Shown: positions 1 through 9,646, counted from the first letter of the stretch. The stretch: 64,000 nucleotides of DNA from Pantoea cypripedii (GCF_002095535.1 NZ_MLJI01000001.1:2407832-2471831), one strand, 5' to 3'. Program-made: numbers and translations. The notes: a model not told the origin generated them from the sequence alone.

Positions 1-1044
1 ATCCATAGAAGTCACATGATGAATGTTTGACGCTCCAAGAGCATCAAGAATGTAATTATTGAGGTTTTTGAAAAAAGGATACATTGGTAGATTTTTATCT
101 ATCGTGAAAATTTTGTGAAGCTCTGTAAGATCACGAATATATAATTCACTTTTAAAGCTATAGGGATAGGTTGAAAACTGAACTTTAGAGAAATCGAAAT
201 GGTTTGCATAGTTAACCAGAGCAATAATGGTTTTACCGAGACTAAGATTAGTCGTTAAGTTCACCCTCGTATCAATTTCACAAAAAGTACAAAGTGCATT
301 TACCGCATCTGCAAGAAACACAAAGTCATTATGCAAGTCAATCACATTCAGTACAATAAACTTACCTGCAAATATGATGTCTCCATCCTTTGCAGCTCTC
401 TCAACCGTTAACATTAGCAGAGAATGGAGAGTAGATATGTCATCAACCAGCACATGGGGTGAGTCGAGGTATTCTCCTGATTTCATCTTAGAATTGATAC
501 CTTCCACGCAGTTGAGTATATCTTTTAATGATCCGGCTTTCACATATGTCAAATCTACCCTGGTGTCGCACTGCGAGAATGAGTTAGTTGCGAAGATTTT
601 TTTGTAAAAAATCATCCTGGCTTTGAATGCAAAGTTATTAAATGCATCAACTTCCACCTTATCCAGCAGGTCATTAAACATTAACTGATGCATCCTGAAT
701 TTTTCAAAATTCATTCTTTCCAGCTGAAAACGCATAAAACTCTCATTCTTTTTAGCCGTTTCCTGATCCATCACAGATCGTTTTTTTGCCTCATCGGAGA
801 GCTGTCTATTTTGAAAAATTGCAAATAGCAGTGTGGCTAAAGCAGCGACTGCACCACTTAAAGTAAATAACCCAGAAAGCAAAGAACCAAAATCTGACCA
901 TTTCCCTGAATCACGAGAAACGCCCTCAAAAGAGAACGTAACAGGCATTCCCATAACATACTCTCGATATAGATATAGAACCACCGAAGGGAAAATTAAC
1001 GTAATAAGCAAAACGAAGCCTAAAATCAAATATTCTTTACGCAT
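1..1044 (-). CDS. Two-TM membrane protein, abortive-infection-like (3' end outside window)
   Basis: Minus-strand frame open without a stop from an ATG at 1044 to the window edge (348 codons), so the C-terminus is missing. An AGGAA ribosome site lies about 6 nt before the ATG. Residues about 5-26 form one hydrophobic helix. A short loop ending in KWSDFGSLLSG leads into a second hydrophobic helix near residues 55-80, followed by a long charged, mostly helical cytosolic part. The layout TM, W-x-x-FG-S-xx-SG, TM, charged helix resembles the putative phage abortive infection family (putAbiC) and two-TM effectors of some retrons. That resemblance is from memory, not a search. The base composition is A/T-richer than its neighbours, as expected for acquired DNA. 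A defence role is inference; the gene is real with good confidence. Confidence 0.7.
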   Translation of the reverse strand, partial: MRKEYLILGFVLLITLIFPSVVLYLYREYVMGMPVTFSFEGVSRDSGKWSDFGSLLSGLFTLSGAVAALATLLFAIFQNRQLSDEAKKRSVMDQETAKKNESFMRFQLERMNFEKFRMHQLMFNDLLDKVEVDAFNNFAFKARMIFYKKIFATNSFSQCDTRVDLTYVKAGSLKDILNCVEGINSKMKSGEYLDSPHVLVDDISTLHSLLMLTVERAAKDGDIIFAGKFIVLNVIDLHNDFVFLADAVNALCTFCEIDTRVNLTTNLSLGKTIIALVNYANHFDFSKVQFSTYPYSFKSELYIRDLTELHKIFTIDKNLPMYPFFKNLNNYILDALGASNIHHVTSMD

Positions 1045-1364
1045 TTTATTCCTATTAATGAATTGCTTGCCGATCCGCTGGTGGACAGCTCCAGATTGTA
1101 TCCATGCCTTGTTTGTAATAATGTACTCAATATGCACACATAAGAAAACATTAACGCAATCCTGTGCAAGCTAATCCACATTGGCACCCTTTTCGCCATA
1201 AATCTGGCTGATGATTCGCCAGCGTTTGAAGAAGTTTCGGGGGTATATAGGTCGATAAGTGCTTTAGATAGCCACGGTTATTACCATTTATGATCTGCCG
1301 ATCATCACGCATAACGTCGTCTATCGTTACATGCTAATCACCGGCGAACGAGGATAACCCCGCC
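1045..1364. other. Intergenic region between divergent genes
   Basis: About 320 bp separating the divergent edge gene and the DUF1493 gene. It must hold promoters for both, but I see no convincing -35/-10 pair. A small inverted repeat (TGGC and GCCA around 1210-1227) is the only structure noted. No start codon with a ribosome site opens a further gene. Confidence 0.4.
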
Positions 1365-1679
1365 ATGCAAACCGCCGAACAGGTACAGATGTTGCTGAAA
1401 AAGTACTTCTGGGAAATGCCGGAAGAGGCATCACTCAGCACGGGGAAAATGAGCGTGCTATCGGAAGAAGCCAGCGATTTTATTGATGAATATGCCGAGA
1501 TGTTGGGTGTAGACATGACCGGCTTTGAATTTAACCGTTATTTTCCCAACGCGGGGATCCGTTTCCTTCCTAATGCGATACTACCCCGGTATCTGCGCAC
1601 GGACCACCACGCACCGACAGAACTCACCGTTAAGATGCTGATTGCCTCTGCTGAGGCCGGTCGCTGGCTTTATTCGTGA
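1365..1679 (+). CDS. DUF1493 family protein
   Basis: A 104-residue soluble protein. The start ATG is preceded by GAGGA about 12 nt upstream; the previous in-frame ATG is blocked by a stop. The sequence (YFWEMPEEASLSTG near the N-terminus, FNRYFPNAG in the middle, LTVKMLIASAEAGRW at the end) looks like the DUF1493 family of small enterobacterial proteins. Its function is unknown; some annotations call the family acyl-carrier-protein-like. There is no signal peptide or membrane segment. It stands alone, with the SraC/SdsR small RNA locus immediately downstream. The assignment is by recognition of family features only. Confidence 0.7.
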   Translation: MQTAEQVQMLLKKYFWEMPEEASLSTGKMSVLSEEASDFIDEYAEMLGVDMTGFEFNRYFPNAGIRFLPNAILPRYLRTDHHAPTELTVKMLIASAEAGRWLYS

Positions 1680-1680
1680 C

Positions 1681-1865
1681 ATTTGCCCTTCGAATGAGGG
1701 GCAGCAATCAAATATTTCGGACAAAAAAAGACCGAATACGATTCCTGTATCCGGTCCAGGGAAATGGCTCTTGAAGAGCCGTGCGCTAAAAGTTGGCATT
1801 AATGCAGGCGAGGTCGCCTTGCCTTTTAAAGGTAGACCACAGGTGATTATTTTCCAGCCAACCAT
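1681..1865 (+). ncRNA. sraC: SraC (RyeA) antisense small RNA
   Basis: The plus strand opposite SdsR. In E. coli a longer RNA, SraC/RyeA, fully overlaps SdsR and pairs with it. Here the sequence beyond the SdsR 5' end (CTTTTAAAGGTAGACCACAG, then TTTTCCAGCC) still resembles the end of the E. coli RNA as I remember it. Both RNA ends are estimates. Open frames on both strands of this stretch are incidental. Confidence 0.5.
1723..1822 (-). ncRNA. sdsR: SdsR (RyeB) small RNA
   Basis: Read on the minus strand, the sequence starts GCAAGGCGACCTCGCCTGCA, passes through TTAATGCCAACTTTTAGCGC and the stem-loop GGCTCTTCAAGAGCC, and ends in an intrinsic terminator hairpin (GACCGGATACAGG with CGTATTCGGTC) followed by seven U. 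This is nearly identical to E. coli SdsR, a stationary-phase Hfq-dependent RNA under sigma-S that represses ompD, tolC, mutS and others. Its position next to yebY matches E. coli. CTACCTTT just upstream of the 5' end resembles a sigma-S -10 element. The exact 5' end is inferred from the E. coli RNA. Confidence 0.9.
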
Positions 1866-1960
1866 CACATCAGGGAAGGAAAGCTGCCGACTCTGTGATC
1901 GCGACGGCAGAATAGCGCAGGAAGGTGGCGTAGCGGGTTGCCACGCCTCTCAGACAGGGA

Positions 1961-2305
1961 TTACTGACTGCACAGCGCCTGAGCGCGGGCGATAATTGGC
2001 TCAAGACTCATCTTCTGTCCCGGATGGGTTTTGTCTTCCGCCTGAATTGAACTGATGGACTCTGTGGTGCCACGGCCTGATTTCAGGTTTGCTTCGGCTT
2101 TGTCATTCAACGGGTACTGCAACAGCGTGCTGGGGTTGATAGCGAACAACGCACCATCCTTCTCACAGCTCAGCATCACTTCTTCACGCGTGAACGGCCA
2201 TTTGTCTTTGCCAATCTCAAAACGGCTGATGGTAATAATCTGTGCCGCCATCGCCTGGCTGCACAGGGTCAGCAGCACACAAGCTGGAATCAGTTTCTTC
2301 AGCAA
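1961..2305 (-). CDS. yebY: YebY family periplasmic protein (DUF2511)
   Basis: A secreted protein of about 114 residues resembling E. coli YebY: signal peptide (KKLIPACVLLTLCSQAMA), then a mature part with ISRFEIGKDKWPFTREEVML and INPSTLLQYPLND. Three conserved cysteines may form disulfides. An ATG exists at 2323, but it has no ribosome site. AGGA sits 7 nt before a TTG at 2305, which places the basic residues right at the N-terminus, so TTG is preferred. It is third in the copC-copD-yebY operon, 36 nt after copD. A role in copper handling is suggested only by this linkage. Confidence 0.85.
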   Translation of the reverse strand: MLKKLIPACVLLTLCSQAMAAQIITISRFEIGKDKWPFTREEVMLSCEKDGALFAINPSTLLQYPLNDKAEANLKSGRGTTESISSIQAEDKTHPGQKMSLEPIIARAQALCSQ

Positions 2306-2341
2306 AATGTCGTCCTCATACATTCAATCGGTATAGATGAT

Positions 2342-3223
2342 TCAGGCTGGAGCCAGCGTGGCAAAGACGCTAACCAGCCCGATAACAACAACCGCCAGCA
2401 GCAGTTCGAACTGCGTCAGGCGAATAAAAATCGTGGAGGCGCGGCTGCCTGCCAGGCGAAAACGCGGCACCAGCCAGTAACGGTTGAACACCGCAACGGT
2501 CACCATCAACATCACTAACAACACCTTGGTAATCAGCAACTCACTCCACAGCGTTTGGTGCCATTGCAGTGGTGATCCGGCAATCAATAGGCTATTGAAG
2601 ATGCCTGTTAACAACGCCAGCGCTACGGCTAAATGCCCATAGCGGGAAAAACGCATCATGCTGCGGATGGCATCGGTGCGGTGCGCTATCTTGCGTGCTT
2701 CATGCATCAGCAGCAGGAGTGGCAGCAGTCCCCCGCTCCAGAACGCCGCCGATATCAGATGTAATGCATGATTGGTTTGTTGCAACGTACCCTGCCAGCC
2801 ATCGTGCATCGCCGCATGCCCTACCCCGGCTAACGTGATGAGCTGCAACAATCCGGTCAGCAACAACCATTGCTGTCGCACGTTGCCGCGCAGCAATAAT
2901 GCCAGCACACTGAGTAAGGCAAACAGGATCTCCCAGCGCCACACCTGACCAAAACGCGTTCCGAGAACCGCCAGCCAGGTATCCCTGGCCGCAACGTTTT
3001 GCCAGTCACCACTCATCAGGCCCGTTTGCGTAGCGAGCATCAGCACGGCGCTGAGTAAACTGACTACCGCACTTAACTTCAGGATGGCTGACAGGCGTTG
3101 CGCCAGTATCGGGCGGAAACGCTTCGGTGCCAGCAGTGCGGTGTAGAACGCGCTGCCGGTGAGCAACAACGCGGATAGAAAATGGCATGCCCGCAGGCTG
3201 ATCCACAGCGTACCCAGGCTCAT
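2342..3223 (-). CDS. copD: Copper homeostasis membrane protein CopD
   Basis: A 293-residue integral membrane protein with about eight hydrophobic helices, matching CopD/YebZ (PF05425). Conserved histidines appear in ARACHFLSALL at the start, in GHAAMHDGW and in TNHALHLISAAFWSGGLLP in the central helices. They are candidate copper ligands. CopD is thought to move copper across the inner membrane together with the periplasmic carrier CopC. Its ATG overlaps the copC stop codon (TAATG), so the two are translationally coupled. Length is typical of the family. Confidence 0.9.
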   Translation of the reverse strand: MSLGTLWISLRACHFLSALLLTGSAFYTALLAPKRFRPILAQRLSAILKLSAVVSLLSAVLMLATQTGLMSGDWQNVAARDTWLAVLGTRFGQVWRWEILFALLSVLALLLRGNVRQQWLLLTGLLQLITLAGVGHAAMHDGWQGTLQQTNHALHLISAAFWSGGLLPLLLLMHEARKIAHRTDAIRSMMRFSRYGHLAVALALLTGIFNSLLIAGSPLQWHQTLWSELLITKVLLVMLMVTVAVFNRYWLVPRFRLAGSRASTIFIRLTQFELLLAVVVIGLVSVFATLAPA

Positions 3224-3600
3224 TACTTCACGCTAAATGTGTAACTGCCTTTGGTTTTATGACCATCTACCGAGAGCACGTGCCAGTTTACCTGATAGCT
3301 ACCGGCAGGCAGCGGCTGACTGAGCGGAACAATCAGCTGATCATGTTGCTTATCATTGAGCGTAGCCTTGGCTGCTGGCACGACCTGGTTCTGCGCATTA
3401 CGGATCTCCACGCCACTGAAAGCGGGTTCAACATCTTCCGTAAAGGTCAGCGTTAGCGCTTGCGGCGAGGTTTCAACGGTTGATTTGTCAGCCGGAACCG
3501 GCGTTTTAAGGTGAGCATGGGCCAGGGCAAACTGACTAAATGCCAGCGTGGATGATGCCAGCAACAGCGCCGCAATGCGGGATAGGGTCGTCTTCTTCAT
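3223..3600 (-). CDS. copC: Periplasmic copper-binding protein CopC
   Basis: A 125-residue CopC/YobA protein. The start ATG at 3600 follows AGAGG by 8 nt and gives a clean signal peptide ending ALA, with mature N-terminus HAHLKTPVPAD. The N-terminal His and the late histidines in HVLSVDGHKTKGSY are the usual Cu(II) ligand positions. The rest is the small beta-sandwich typical of the family (LTLTFTEDVEPAFSGVE). A longer frame from 3630 adds ten residues before the signal peptide and is not favoured. First gene of copC-copD-yebY. No obvious CueR or CusR box was recognised upstream. Confidence 0.92.
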   Translation of the reverse strand: MKKTTLSRIAALLLASSTLAFSQFALAHAHLKTPVPADKSTVETSPQALTLTFTEDVEPAFSGVEIRNAQNQVVPAAKATLNDKQHDQLIVPLSQPLPAGSYQVNWHVLSVDGHKTKGSYTFSVK

Positions 3601-3752
3601 CAGGTCATCCTCTTTATTGCGGCAATCCACCGCAAGCGTGGCAGCAGGATACGCTGCTGATCTTCGGGTGTCGAGACCTGCAATGCGATCCCTTTTCCCT
3701 TGATCCTTAACGATGAAAACATTACTTTTGCCCCTGTTAACAGGAGAAAAGC

Positions 3753-3983
3753 ATGAGTCAAAACCTTGCCCTGCTGTCGCAGGAAGAGAAAGACAAAGTG
3801 AATGTCGATCTGGCTGCCGCCGGAGTGGCTTTCAAAGAGCGCTACAATATGCCGGTCGTCGCCGATTTGGTGGAGCGGGAGCAGCCACAAGCGCTACGTG
3901 AGTGGTTTCGCCAGCGTTTGATGCATTATCGCCAGGCGTCACTCAGCCTTTCCCGTCTGCCTTACGAACCGAAGCAGAAATAA
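3753..3983 (+). CDS. holE: DNA polymerase III theta subunit
   Basis: A 76-residue protein, the same length as E. coli HolE and nearly identical through [20 protein letters not shown] and [16 protein letters not shown]. Theta binds the epsilon proofreading subunit (DnaQ) in the polymerase III core and stabilises it. AGGAG lies 7 nt before the ATG. It is followed after 3 nt by exoX, so the two genes are probably co-transcribed. Confidence 0.95.
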   Translation: MSQNLALLSQEEKDKVNVDLAAAGVAFKERYNMPVVADLVEREQPQALREWFRQRLMHYRQASLSLSRLPYEPKQK

Positions 3984-3986
3984 CCT

Positions 3987-4655
3987 ATGTTACGAGTTAT
4001 CGATACCGAAACCTGCGGTTTGCAGGGGGGCGTGGTCGAGGTGGCGTCCGTAGACGTTATTGACGGACAAATCCTCAATCCAATGAGTGATTTGGTTTGC
4101 CCGGATCGTCCAATCAGCCGTGAGGCAATGGCGGTGCATCGCATCACCGAAGCCATGGTGGCGGATAAACCGCCTATTGAACAGGCGATTGGCCGCTATC
4201 ATGGCAGCGCTCATTATGTGGCGCATAACGCCAGCTTTGATCGTCGGATGCTGCCAGAAATGCCTGGTGAATGGATTTGCACCATGACGCTGGCGCGCCA
4301 GCTGTGGCCCGGCCAGAAATATGGCAACCAGGCGCTACGCCATAGCCTGAAGCTGGATGTGACGCCACCGGCTGATTTGCATGCGCACCGCGCGTTGTAT
4401 GACTGCTATGTCACCGCCGCCTTGCTGATTCGCATTATGGAAAAATCCGGCTGGGACGCGGCACAAATGGTGAGTCGCTGCCAACCCGCACCGGTCGCCG
4501 ATGATGTTTTTCCGTTTGGCAAATATCGCGGACAGAGCATCGGCAGCATCGCGCGCAAAGATCCTGGCTATCTGCGCTGGGTGCTGGAGAACGTGCGCGA
4601 TCTGCGCCCACCGTTGCGGCAGGCGCTGCGTAAATATGTGAAGACGGGTCAGTAG
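3987..4655 (+). CDS. exoX: Exodeoxyribonuclease X
   Basis: A 222-residue DnaQ-superfamily DEDDh 3'-5' exonuclease acting on DNA ends in repair. Catalytic residues are visible: D6 and E8 in VIDTET, D85 in [10 protein letters not shown], and H134 with D139 in HAHRALYD. The C-terminal part contains [15 protein letters not shown] (about 172-186), the DUF3820-type segment also present in E. coli ExoX. It begins 3 nt after holE and its end overlaps the convergent ptrB gene by 7 bp. Confidence 0.95.
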   Translation: MLRVIDTETCGLQGGVVEVASVDVIDGQILNPMSDLVCPDRPISREAMAVHRITEAMVADKPPIEQAIGRYHGSAHYVAHNASFDRRMLPEMPGEWICTMTLARQLWPGQKYGNQALRHSLKLDVTPPADLHAHRALYDCYVTAALLIRIMEKSGWDAAQMVSRCQPAPVADDVFPFGKYRGQSIGSIARKDPGYLRWVLENVRDLRPPLRQALRKYVKTGQ

Positions 4656-6715
4656 TCGCTGCGATCGGGTAATACGCCCTGTGCCAGGCCAATCAGGAAA
4701 CTAAATTCCAGTGCCACCCCTTCATAGGATTTAAAGCGGCCCGACTTTCCGCCGTGGCCGGAATCCATATCCGTGCACAGCAGCAGCAACGTATCATTGG
4801 TTTTTAGCTCACGCAGTTTCGCCACCCATTTCGCCGGTTCCCAGTATTGCACCTGTGAATCGTGCAAGCCGGTGGTCACCAGCAGATGGGGATAAGCTTG
4901 TGCGGCCACATTGTCATAGGGGCTGTACTGGCTAATGGTGTGATAAAACTCCGCCTGTTCGGGGTTGCCCCACTCGTCATATTCCCCGGTAGTGAGTGGG
5001 ATTGAGGGGTCGAGCATGGTCGTCACCACATCAACAAACGGCACCTGCGCCACTACACCGTGGTAGAGCTGCGGTGCCATATTAATCACCGCCCCCATCA
5101 GCAAGCCTCCGGCACTGCCCCCCATGGCATACAACTGTTGCGGGTGACCAAATCCTTTTGCCACCAGGGCTTCCGTCACATCAATAAAATCAGTGAAGCT
5201 ATTGATCTTGTTGTGCAGCCTGCCATCGTCATACCACTGCTGCCCCAGTTCACCGCCGCCGCGCACATGGATAATCGCATAGACAAATCCGCGCTCCAGC
5301 AGGCTGATGCGGCTGGTGCCAAAGCTGGCGTCCATGCTGCTGCCATAAGCGCCATAGCCATAAACCAGCAACGGATTATTGCCGGGCTGGAAGTGCTGGC
5401 GATGATACACCAGCGAAACCGGAACTTCGGTGCCATCACGAACGGAGATCCAGTGATGTTCACTTTTGTAGTCGTCAGGATTGAAGCCCGGTACTGGCGT
5501 TTGCTTCAACACCCGTCGTTCGCCGCTTTCCATGTTCAGTTCGAACAGGGTAGTTGGCGTGGTCATCGACGAGTAGCCATAGCGCAGCGTATCGCTGTCC
5601 GGTGAGGGATTGTAGGCCAGCCAGGTGACATACGTCGGATCATCAAACGCGATGCCGGTGCTTTCACCACTTTCCCAGTGAATCTGCCGCAGGCTGGTAA
5701 CGCCGCGGGAACGCTCCTCAACCACCAGCCAATGCTTGAACAGCTGAAAATCCTCCAGCACCACCTGCTCGCGCGCCGGGATTAGCGTTTGCCAACGGCT
5801 CTCCGCCAGCCAGGCGCTGCGGTATAAACCGAAGTTTTTACCCTCGCGATTGGAGCGGATGTAGAACTGATGATTGTAGTGATCAACGGTGTACTCATGA
5901 TCGCGACGGCGCGGACAAAACACCTGGGGCTGTGCATCGGGGTATTCCGCATCAATCAGCTGGATTTCACTGGTGGTGGTGCTGAATAACGCGATCAGAA
6001 TAAAGTGCTCGGAGGTGGTTTTGTGCACGCTAAGGTGGAAAGTATCGTCCTTTTCCTCATAAACCAGCTGATCGTCAGATTGCGGATGACCCAGTTCATG
6101 ACGCCAGACCTGATAAGCCAGCAAGGTTTGCGGGTGTTTACGCACATAATAGATGGTACGTGAATCGTTGGCCCACGCCAGGCTGGACGATGCATCGCTT
6201 AACACCTCGGGGTACCAGCTGCCGCTCTGCAGATTACGGAAACGGACCCCGTACTGGCGGCGTGAGAGAAAATCTTCCGCCAGCGCCATCACCTGATTAT
6301 CAGGGCTTATTGCCAGCGCGCCCATGGTATAGAAGTCACTGTGCGACGCGCGTTGGTTGCCATCCAGCAACAGCTGCCACTCCGCATCGGTGTCAGCCTC
6401 TTTGGGTTGACGATAATACGCTGCGTATTCATTGCCGCTTTCATAACGGCTTTGATAACGATAGCCATTTTTGACATAGGGGACGGAATGATCCTGCTGC
6501 GGAATGCGGTCAATGATCTCCTTCAGCACCTGATCCTGTAAATGCGTCTGCGATGCCATCATCGCTTTGCCGTAATCATTCTCGGCATGCAGGTAGTCGA
6601 GCACCTCGGGGTTTTGCCGGTCATCGTCACGTAGCCAGAAGTAATTATCCGTGCGCGTTTCCCCGTGCAGGGTCATTTGATGGGGGATTTTTTTCGCCTG
6701 AGGCTGATTTATCAT
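4649..6715 (-). CDS. ptrB: Oligopeptidase B
   Basis: A 688-residue serine peptidase of family S9A (prolyl oligopeptidase fold) that cuts small peptides after Arg or Lys in the cytoplasm. An N-terminal beta-propeller covers about residues 70-410. The alpha/beta-hydrolase domain carries GGSAGG with Ser534, Asp619 in TGLHDSQV, and His654 in [10 protein letters not shown]. Length agrees with E. coli PtrB (686). It is convergent with exoX, as in E. coli. The start ATG gives the usual N-terminus with [20 protein letters not shown]. Confidence 0.96.
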   Translation of the reverse strand: MINQPQAKKIPHQMTLHGETRTDNYFWLRDDDRQNPEVLDYLHAENDYGKAMMASQTHLQDQVLKEIIDRIPQQDHSVPYVKNGYRYQSRYESGNEYAAYYRQPKEADTDAEWQLLLDGNQRASHSDFYTMGALAISPDNQVMALAEDFLSRRQYGVRFRNLQSGSWYPEVLSDASSSLAWANDSRTIYYVRKHPQTLLAYQVWRHELGHPQSDDQLVYEEKDDTFHLSVHKTTSEHFILIALFSTTTSEIQLIDAEYPDAQPQVFCPRRRDHEYTVDHYNHQFYIRSNREGKNFGLYRSAWLAESRWQTLIPAREQVVLEDFQLFKHWLVVEERSRGVTSLRQIHWESGESTGIAFDDPTYVTWLAYNPSPDSDTLRYGYSSMTTPTTLFELNMESGERRVLKQTPVPGFNPDDYKSEHHWISVRDGTEVPVSLVYHRQHFQPGNNPLLVYGYGAYGSSMDASFGTSRISLLERGFVYAIIHVRGGGELGQQWYDDGRLHNKINSFTDFIDVTEALVAKGFGHPQQLYAMGGSAGGLLMGAVINMAPQLYHGVVAQVPFVDVVTTMLDPSIPLTTGEYDEWGNPEQAEFYHTISQYSPYDNVAAQAYPHLLVTTGLHDSQVQYWEPAKWVAKLRELKTNDTLLLLCTDMDSGHGGKSGRFKSYEGVALEFSFLIGLAQGVLPDRSDY

Positions 6716-6803
6716 GGTTCATTTCCCTGAAGAGACAACATTCTGCAAGCGTGGCACCGATTGGGCGCGAAGCCAAGCCATTGCAGCACAGGAAAATGTA
6801 AAC

Positions 6804-6830
6804 GAAGGCCACGGATGTGGCCTTCGGCTG
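6804..6830 (-). terminator. Rho-independent terminator of yebE
   Basis: Perfect 9-bp stem GAAGGCCAC / GTGGCCTTC with a 4-nt loop at 6804-6825, directly after the yebE stop. Read on the minus strand it is followed by a T-rich stretch (GTTTACATTTT). Confidence 0.7.
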
Positions 6831-6831
6831 G

Positions 6832-7485
6832 TTAACTGGCGGGGAGTGCCGCTTTCTCTGCCATGAGATCTTTTTGCATTTCCTCGCGTACATCCTGGGG
6901 GATTTTCAATGCATCCCCCAACGCGGAGAGGTAGCTGCGCTCCATAAAATGGTCGAGATCAATGGCTGCGCAGCTGAGGAAGTAGAGTTCCAGTGCCTCT
7001 TCCTCATTTTTGACATCCGCAGCCAGCCAGTGCGGATCCAGCGGACGATTCATCGCCTGCTGAATCAGCGCTTCAGCCTGCGCGCCATAGCCAGCCTGCT
7101 GAATATTCTGTTCGATGTTCGTGCGTTCACGATCGTCAATATGCCCGTCGCTTTTGGCCGCGAATACCAGCGCGGTCACCAGACGTGCTGCGCGCTGGTC
7201 CAGCGGTGTTTGCAACTGACCATAACCCGCTTCGTTCTGATGGGTTTCACTCACCCGCTGTTTGTATTTGTTCCACAGCACAGCACCCGCTGCCGCGCCA
7301 CCGCCAATAATTAACGCTTTTCCGCCATATTTGGTCAGCAGCTTGCGTGAAGATTTGCTGGCGATCAGCAACCCTGCCAGCCCACCTAACGCGCCGGGTG
7401 CCAGCATGTCACTGAGGCCACTCCCCTTACCCGCGCTTCCTTGCTTTTTCAGTACCGATTGAATTTGCTGCAACCAGTTATTCAT
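6832..7485 (-). CDS. yebE: YebE family inner membrane protein (DUF533)
   Basis: A 217-residue DUF533 protein like E. coli YebE. The N-terminal third contains a Gly/Ala-rich hydrophobic segment ([18 protein letters not shown], about 77-94) that is probably membrane-inserted. The C-terminal half is a TerB-like helical domain ([19 protein letters not shown], then [17 protein letters not shown]). In E. coli the gene belongs to the Cpx envelope-stress regulon; I did not find a clear CpxR site here. It sits between ptrB and the divergent purT. The molecular role is unknown. Confidence 0.9.
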   Translation of the reverse strand: MNNWLQQIQSVLKKQGSAGKGSGLSDMLAPGALGGLAGLLIASKSSRKLLTKYGGKALIIGGGAAAGAVLWNKYKQRVSETHQNEAGYGQLQTPLDQRAARLVTALVFAAKSDGHIDDRERTNIEQNIQQAGYGAQAEALIQQAMNRPLDPHWLAADVKNEEEALELYFLSCAAIDLDHFMERSYLSALGDALKIPQDVREEMQKDLMAEKAALPAS

Positions 7486-7594
7486 CGTTTAACTCCTGTT
7501 TAGGATTCCGGTTTCACATGCTGCCGCAGAAGATGTCAGGAAATGTCAGAGCGGAGAAAAGTAAGGCAAACCTTATCAGGGGGAAAAGGTGAGA

Positions 7595-7610
7595 ACGCAA
7601 ACGTTTTCGT
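7595..7610. promoter_or_regulatory. PurR operator of purT
   Basis: ACGCAAACGTTTTCGT is an exact match to the consensus PurR box. It lies immediately upstream of a TATACT -10 element (7612-7617) and about 40 bp before the purT start, so repressor binding would block the promoter. Confidence 0.9.
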
Positions 7611-7648
7611 ATATACTGCGCGCGCATTTTGACTGCTAAGGTGAAATT

Positions 7649-8827
7649 ATGACGACTCTCGGAACCGCGCTGCGTCCTGCCGCAACGCGTGTCATGCTGT
7701 TAGGTTCAGGCGAGCTGGGCAAAGAAGTGGCACTGGAGTGCCAGCGTCTTGGTGTGGAAGTGATTGCGGTCGATCGCTACGCCGATGCCCCGGCCATGCA
7801 CGTTGCCCATCGCAGCCATGTGATTAACATGCTGGATGGTGATGCACTGGCTGCGCTGATTGCTCAGGAAAAACCCGATTTTGTGGTGCCGGAAATTGAG
7901 GCTATCGCCACGGAAAAATTGCTGGAACTGGAGCTTCAGGGACAAAAAGTGGTGCCCACCGCGCGCGCGGCACGCCTGACCATGAACCGCGAAGGCATTC
8001 GTCGCCTGGCGGCGGAAGAACTGTCCCTGCCGACGTCTACCTACCAGTTTGCCGATAGCAAAGAAAACTTTATCGCCGCTACTGACACCATCGGATTCCC
8101 GTGCATCGTGAAGCCAGTGATGAGTTCATCAGGCAAGGGCCAGAGCTTTATTCGCGATGCCAGCCAGTTGGATAAGGCGTGGGATTACGCTCAGCAGGGT
8201 GGTCGTGCCGGTGCCGGTCGTGTGATTGTGGAAGGTGTGGTGAAGTTTGATTTCGAAATCACCCTGCTGACCATCAGCGCTGTGGATGGCATTCATTTCT
8301 GCGCCCCAATCGGTCATCGCCAGGAAGACGGCGATTATCGTGAATCCTGGCAGCCGCAGCAGATGAGCGATCTGGCGCTGCAACGCGCCCAGGACATCGC
8401 AGAGAAAGTGGTGAAAGCGCTGGGCGGTTACGGCCTGTTTGGCGTGGAGTTGTTTGTCTGCGGTGATGAGGTCATCTTTAGCGAAGTTTCGCCACGTCCG
8501 CACGACACCGGCATGGTGACGCTGATTTCACAGGACCTGTCGGAATTCGCGTTGCATGTGCGTGCCTTCCTCGGCCTGCCGATTGGCGGCATTCGCCAGT
8601 ATGGCCCGGCAGCTTCGGCGGTGATCCTGCCGCAGCTGGAAAGCAACAATGTGCGTTTCGTTAATGTCGAAGCGGCGCTGGGTGCCGGTCTGCAACTGCG
8701 CCTGTTTGGCAAGCCGGAAATCGCGGGTCAGCGTCGCCTGGGTGTCGCACTTGCTACGGGTGAAAATACCGATGATGCCATCGCCCGCGCCATTGCCAGC
8801 GCAGCTGCGGTGAAAGTCGAAGGTTAA
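7649..8827 (+). CDS. purT: Formate-dependent GAR transformylase PurT
   Basis: A 392-residue ATP-grasp enzyme that makes formyl-GAR from formate, ATP and GAR in purine synthesis; E. coli PurT has 392 residues. N-terminal preATP-grasp domain with [20 protein letters not shown] (about 15-34). ATP-grasp core with [17 protein letters not shown] and the metal-binding [20 protein letters not shown]. Start ATG after AAGGTG. The PurR box and promoter directly upstream show purine repression. The gene is followed by a hairpin shared with the convergent hydrolase gene. Confidence 0.97.
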   Translation: MTTLGTALRPAATRVMLLGSGELGKEVALECQRLGVEVIAVDRYADAPAMHVAHRSHVINMLDGDALAALIAQEKPDFVVPEIEAIATEKLLELELQGQKVVPTARAARLTMNREGIRRLAAEELSLPTSTYQFADSKENFIAATDTIGFPCIVKPVMSSSGKGQSFIRDASQLDKAWDYAQQGGRAGAGRVIVEGVVKFDFEITLLTISAVDGIHFCAPIGHRQEDGDYRESWQPQQMSDLALQRAQDIAEKVVKALGGYGLFGVELFVCGDEVIFSEVSPRPHDTGMVTLISQDLSEFALHVRAFLGLPIGGIRQYGPAASAVILPQLESNNVRFVNVEAALGAGLQLRLFGKPEIAGQRRLGVALATGENTDDAIARAIASAAAVKVEG

Positions 8828-8834
8828 TACCTGA

Positions 8835-8868
8835 AGCGGTGAGCCCTGTGCTCACCGCTGTTAACTTT
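8835..8868. terminator. Bidirectional terminator between purT and hydrolase
   Basis: Perfect 10-bp stem AGCGGTGAGC / GCTCACCGCT with a 5-nt loop at 8835-8859. It lies between two convergent stop codons, with only a weak T-tract (GTTAACTTTA) after it on the plus strand. Confidence 0.65.
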
Positions 8869-9646
8869 ATCGCAAGGTTGCCGCAAAATTGTGCACGATG
8901 TCGGCGACCGCAGATGCCGCTTCAAGTGGTAACAGGTGCCCTTTACCTGGAAGAATATGCAATGCCGCGCCGGGAAAATGCACGGTGATTTGTCTTTTCA
9001 CCACTGTCAGTGGGTCAACCTGATCACGCTCCCCTGTCACCACCACCACCGGCACTCTTATGGCAGAAGCCACCGCGTGCAAATCCTCTTTTGAACTGCT
9101 ATCGAGCCAGCCATTGACCGCTAAAGGGTCCATACGCAAAGCATCCTGAATAAGCTGTTGCTTCGCTTCTGTCGCGATCGGTGAGGCAGTCAGAATATTT
9201 TCCACTGTCCAGCGAGCCGCGTCTTCACTGGCATAAGCCGTACGCATCATTTCCCTCTGCTCGTCACTGATAGACATGGGCGCAAGTGGTGATGAGGCAA
9301 CCAGCACCACACCAGACAGTCCCTGCGGGCGGCGGCTGGCAATCAACTGTGCGACTTTTCCCCCCATAGAATGCCCCACCAGGATATAACGTTGTAATCC
9401 CAGAGCCTGAATCACCGCCTGTACATCATCAGCATGATCGCCAGTGTTATAACCACTGGCAGGTGCAGCAGAAGCGCCAGCACCGCGTGCATCAATGGCG
9501 ACACAACGAAAATCCTCGCTCAAACGCGCCATGACTCCCTGCCATGTCAAAGACGATCCCCCCCAGAAATGCAGAAATACCAGGGCAGTCTCCCCTTGAC
9601 CATATTCTGTAATATTCAGCTCAACACCGTTCGCAATAATTTTCAT
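8867..9646 (-). CDS. Alpha/beta hydrolase
   Basis: A 259-residue alpha/beta-hydrolase-fold protein. The oxyanion region FLHFWGGSSLTW, the strand VAIDARGAGAS, the nucleophile elbow GHSMGG (Ser near residue 95), an acid in VVTGERDQVDP and the catalytic His in LPGKGHLLPLE are all in canonical order. It resembles small-ester or lactone hydrolases (PcaD, haloperoxidase, EstA types), but the substrate cannot be read from sequence. It is cytoplasmic with no signal peptide. It is divergent from a LysR regulator 120 bp away, which is the likely controller. Confidence 0.85.
   Translation of the reverse strand: MKIIANGVELNITEYGQGETALVFLHFWGGSSLTWQGVMARLSEDFRCVAIDARGAGASAAPASGYNTGDHADDVQAVIQALGLQRYILVGHSMGGKVAQLIASRRPQGLSGVVLVASSPLAPMSISDEQREMMRTAYASEDAARWTVENILTASPIATEAKQQLIQDALRMDPLAVNGWLDSSSKEDLHAVASAIRVPVVVVTGERDQVDPLTVVKRQITVHFPGAALHILPGKGHLLPLEAASAVADIVHNFAATLR

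Noticed and set aside
1581..1995. Frames on both strands across the SdsR/SraC locus
   Set aside because: They overlap conserved small RNAs and the ends of real genes, and have no recognisable protein features.
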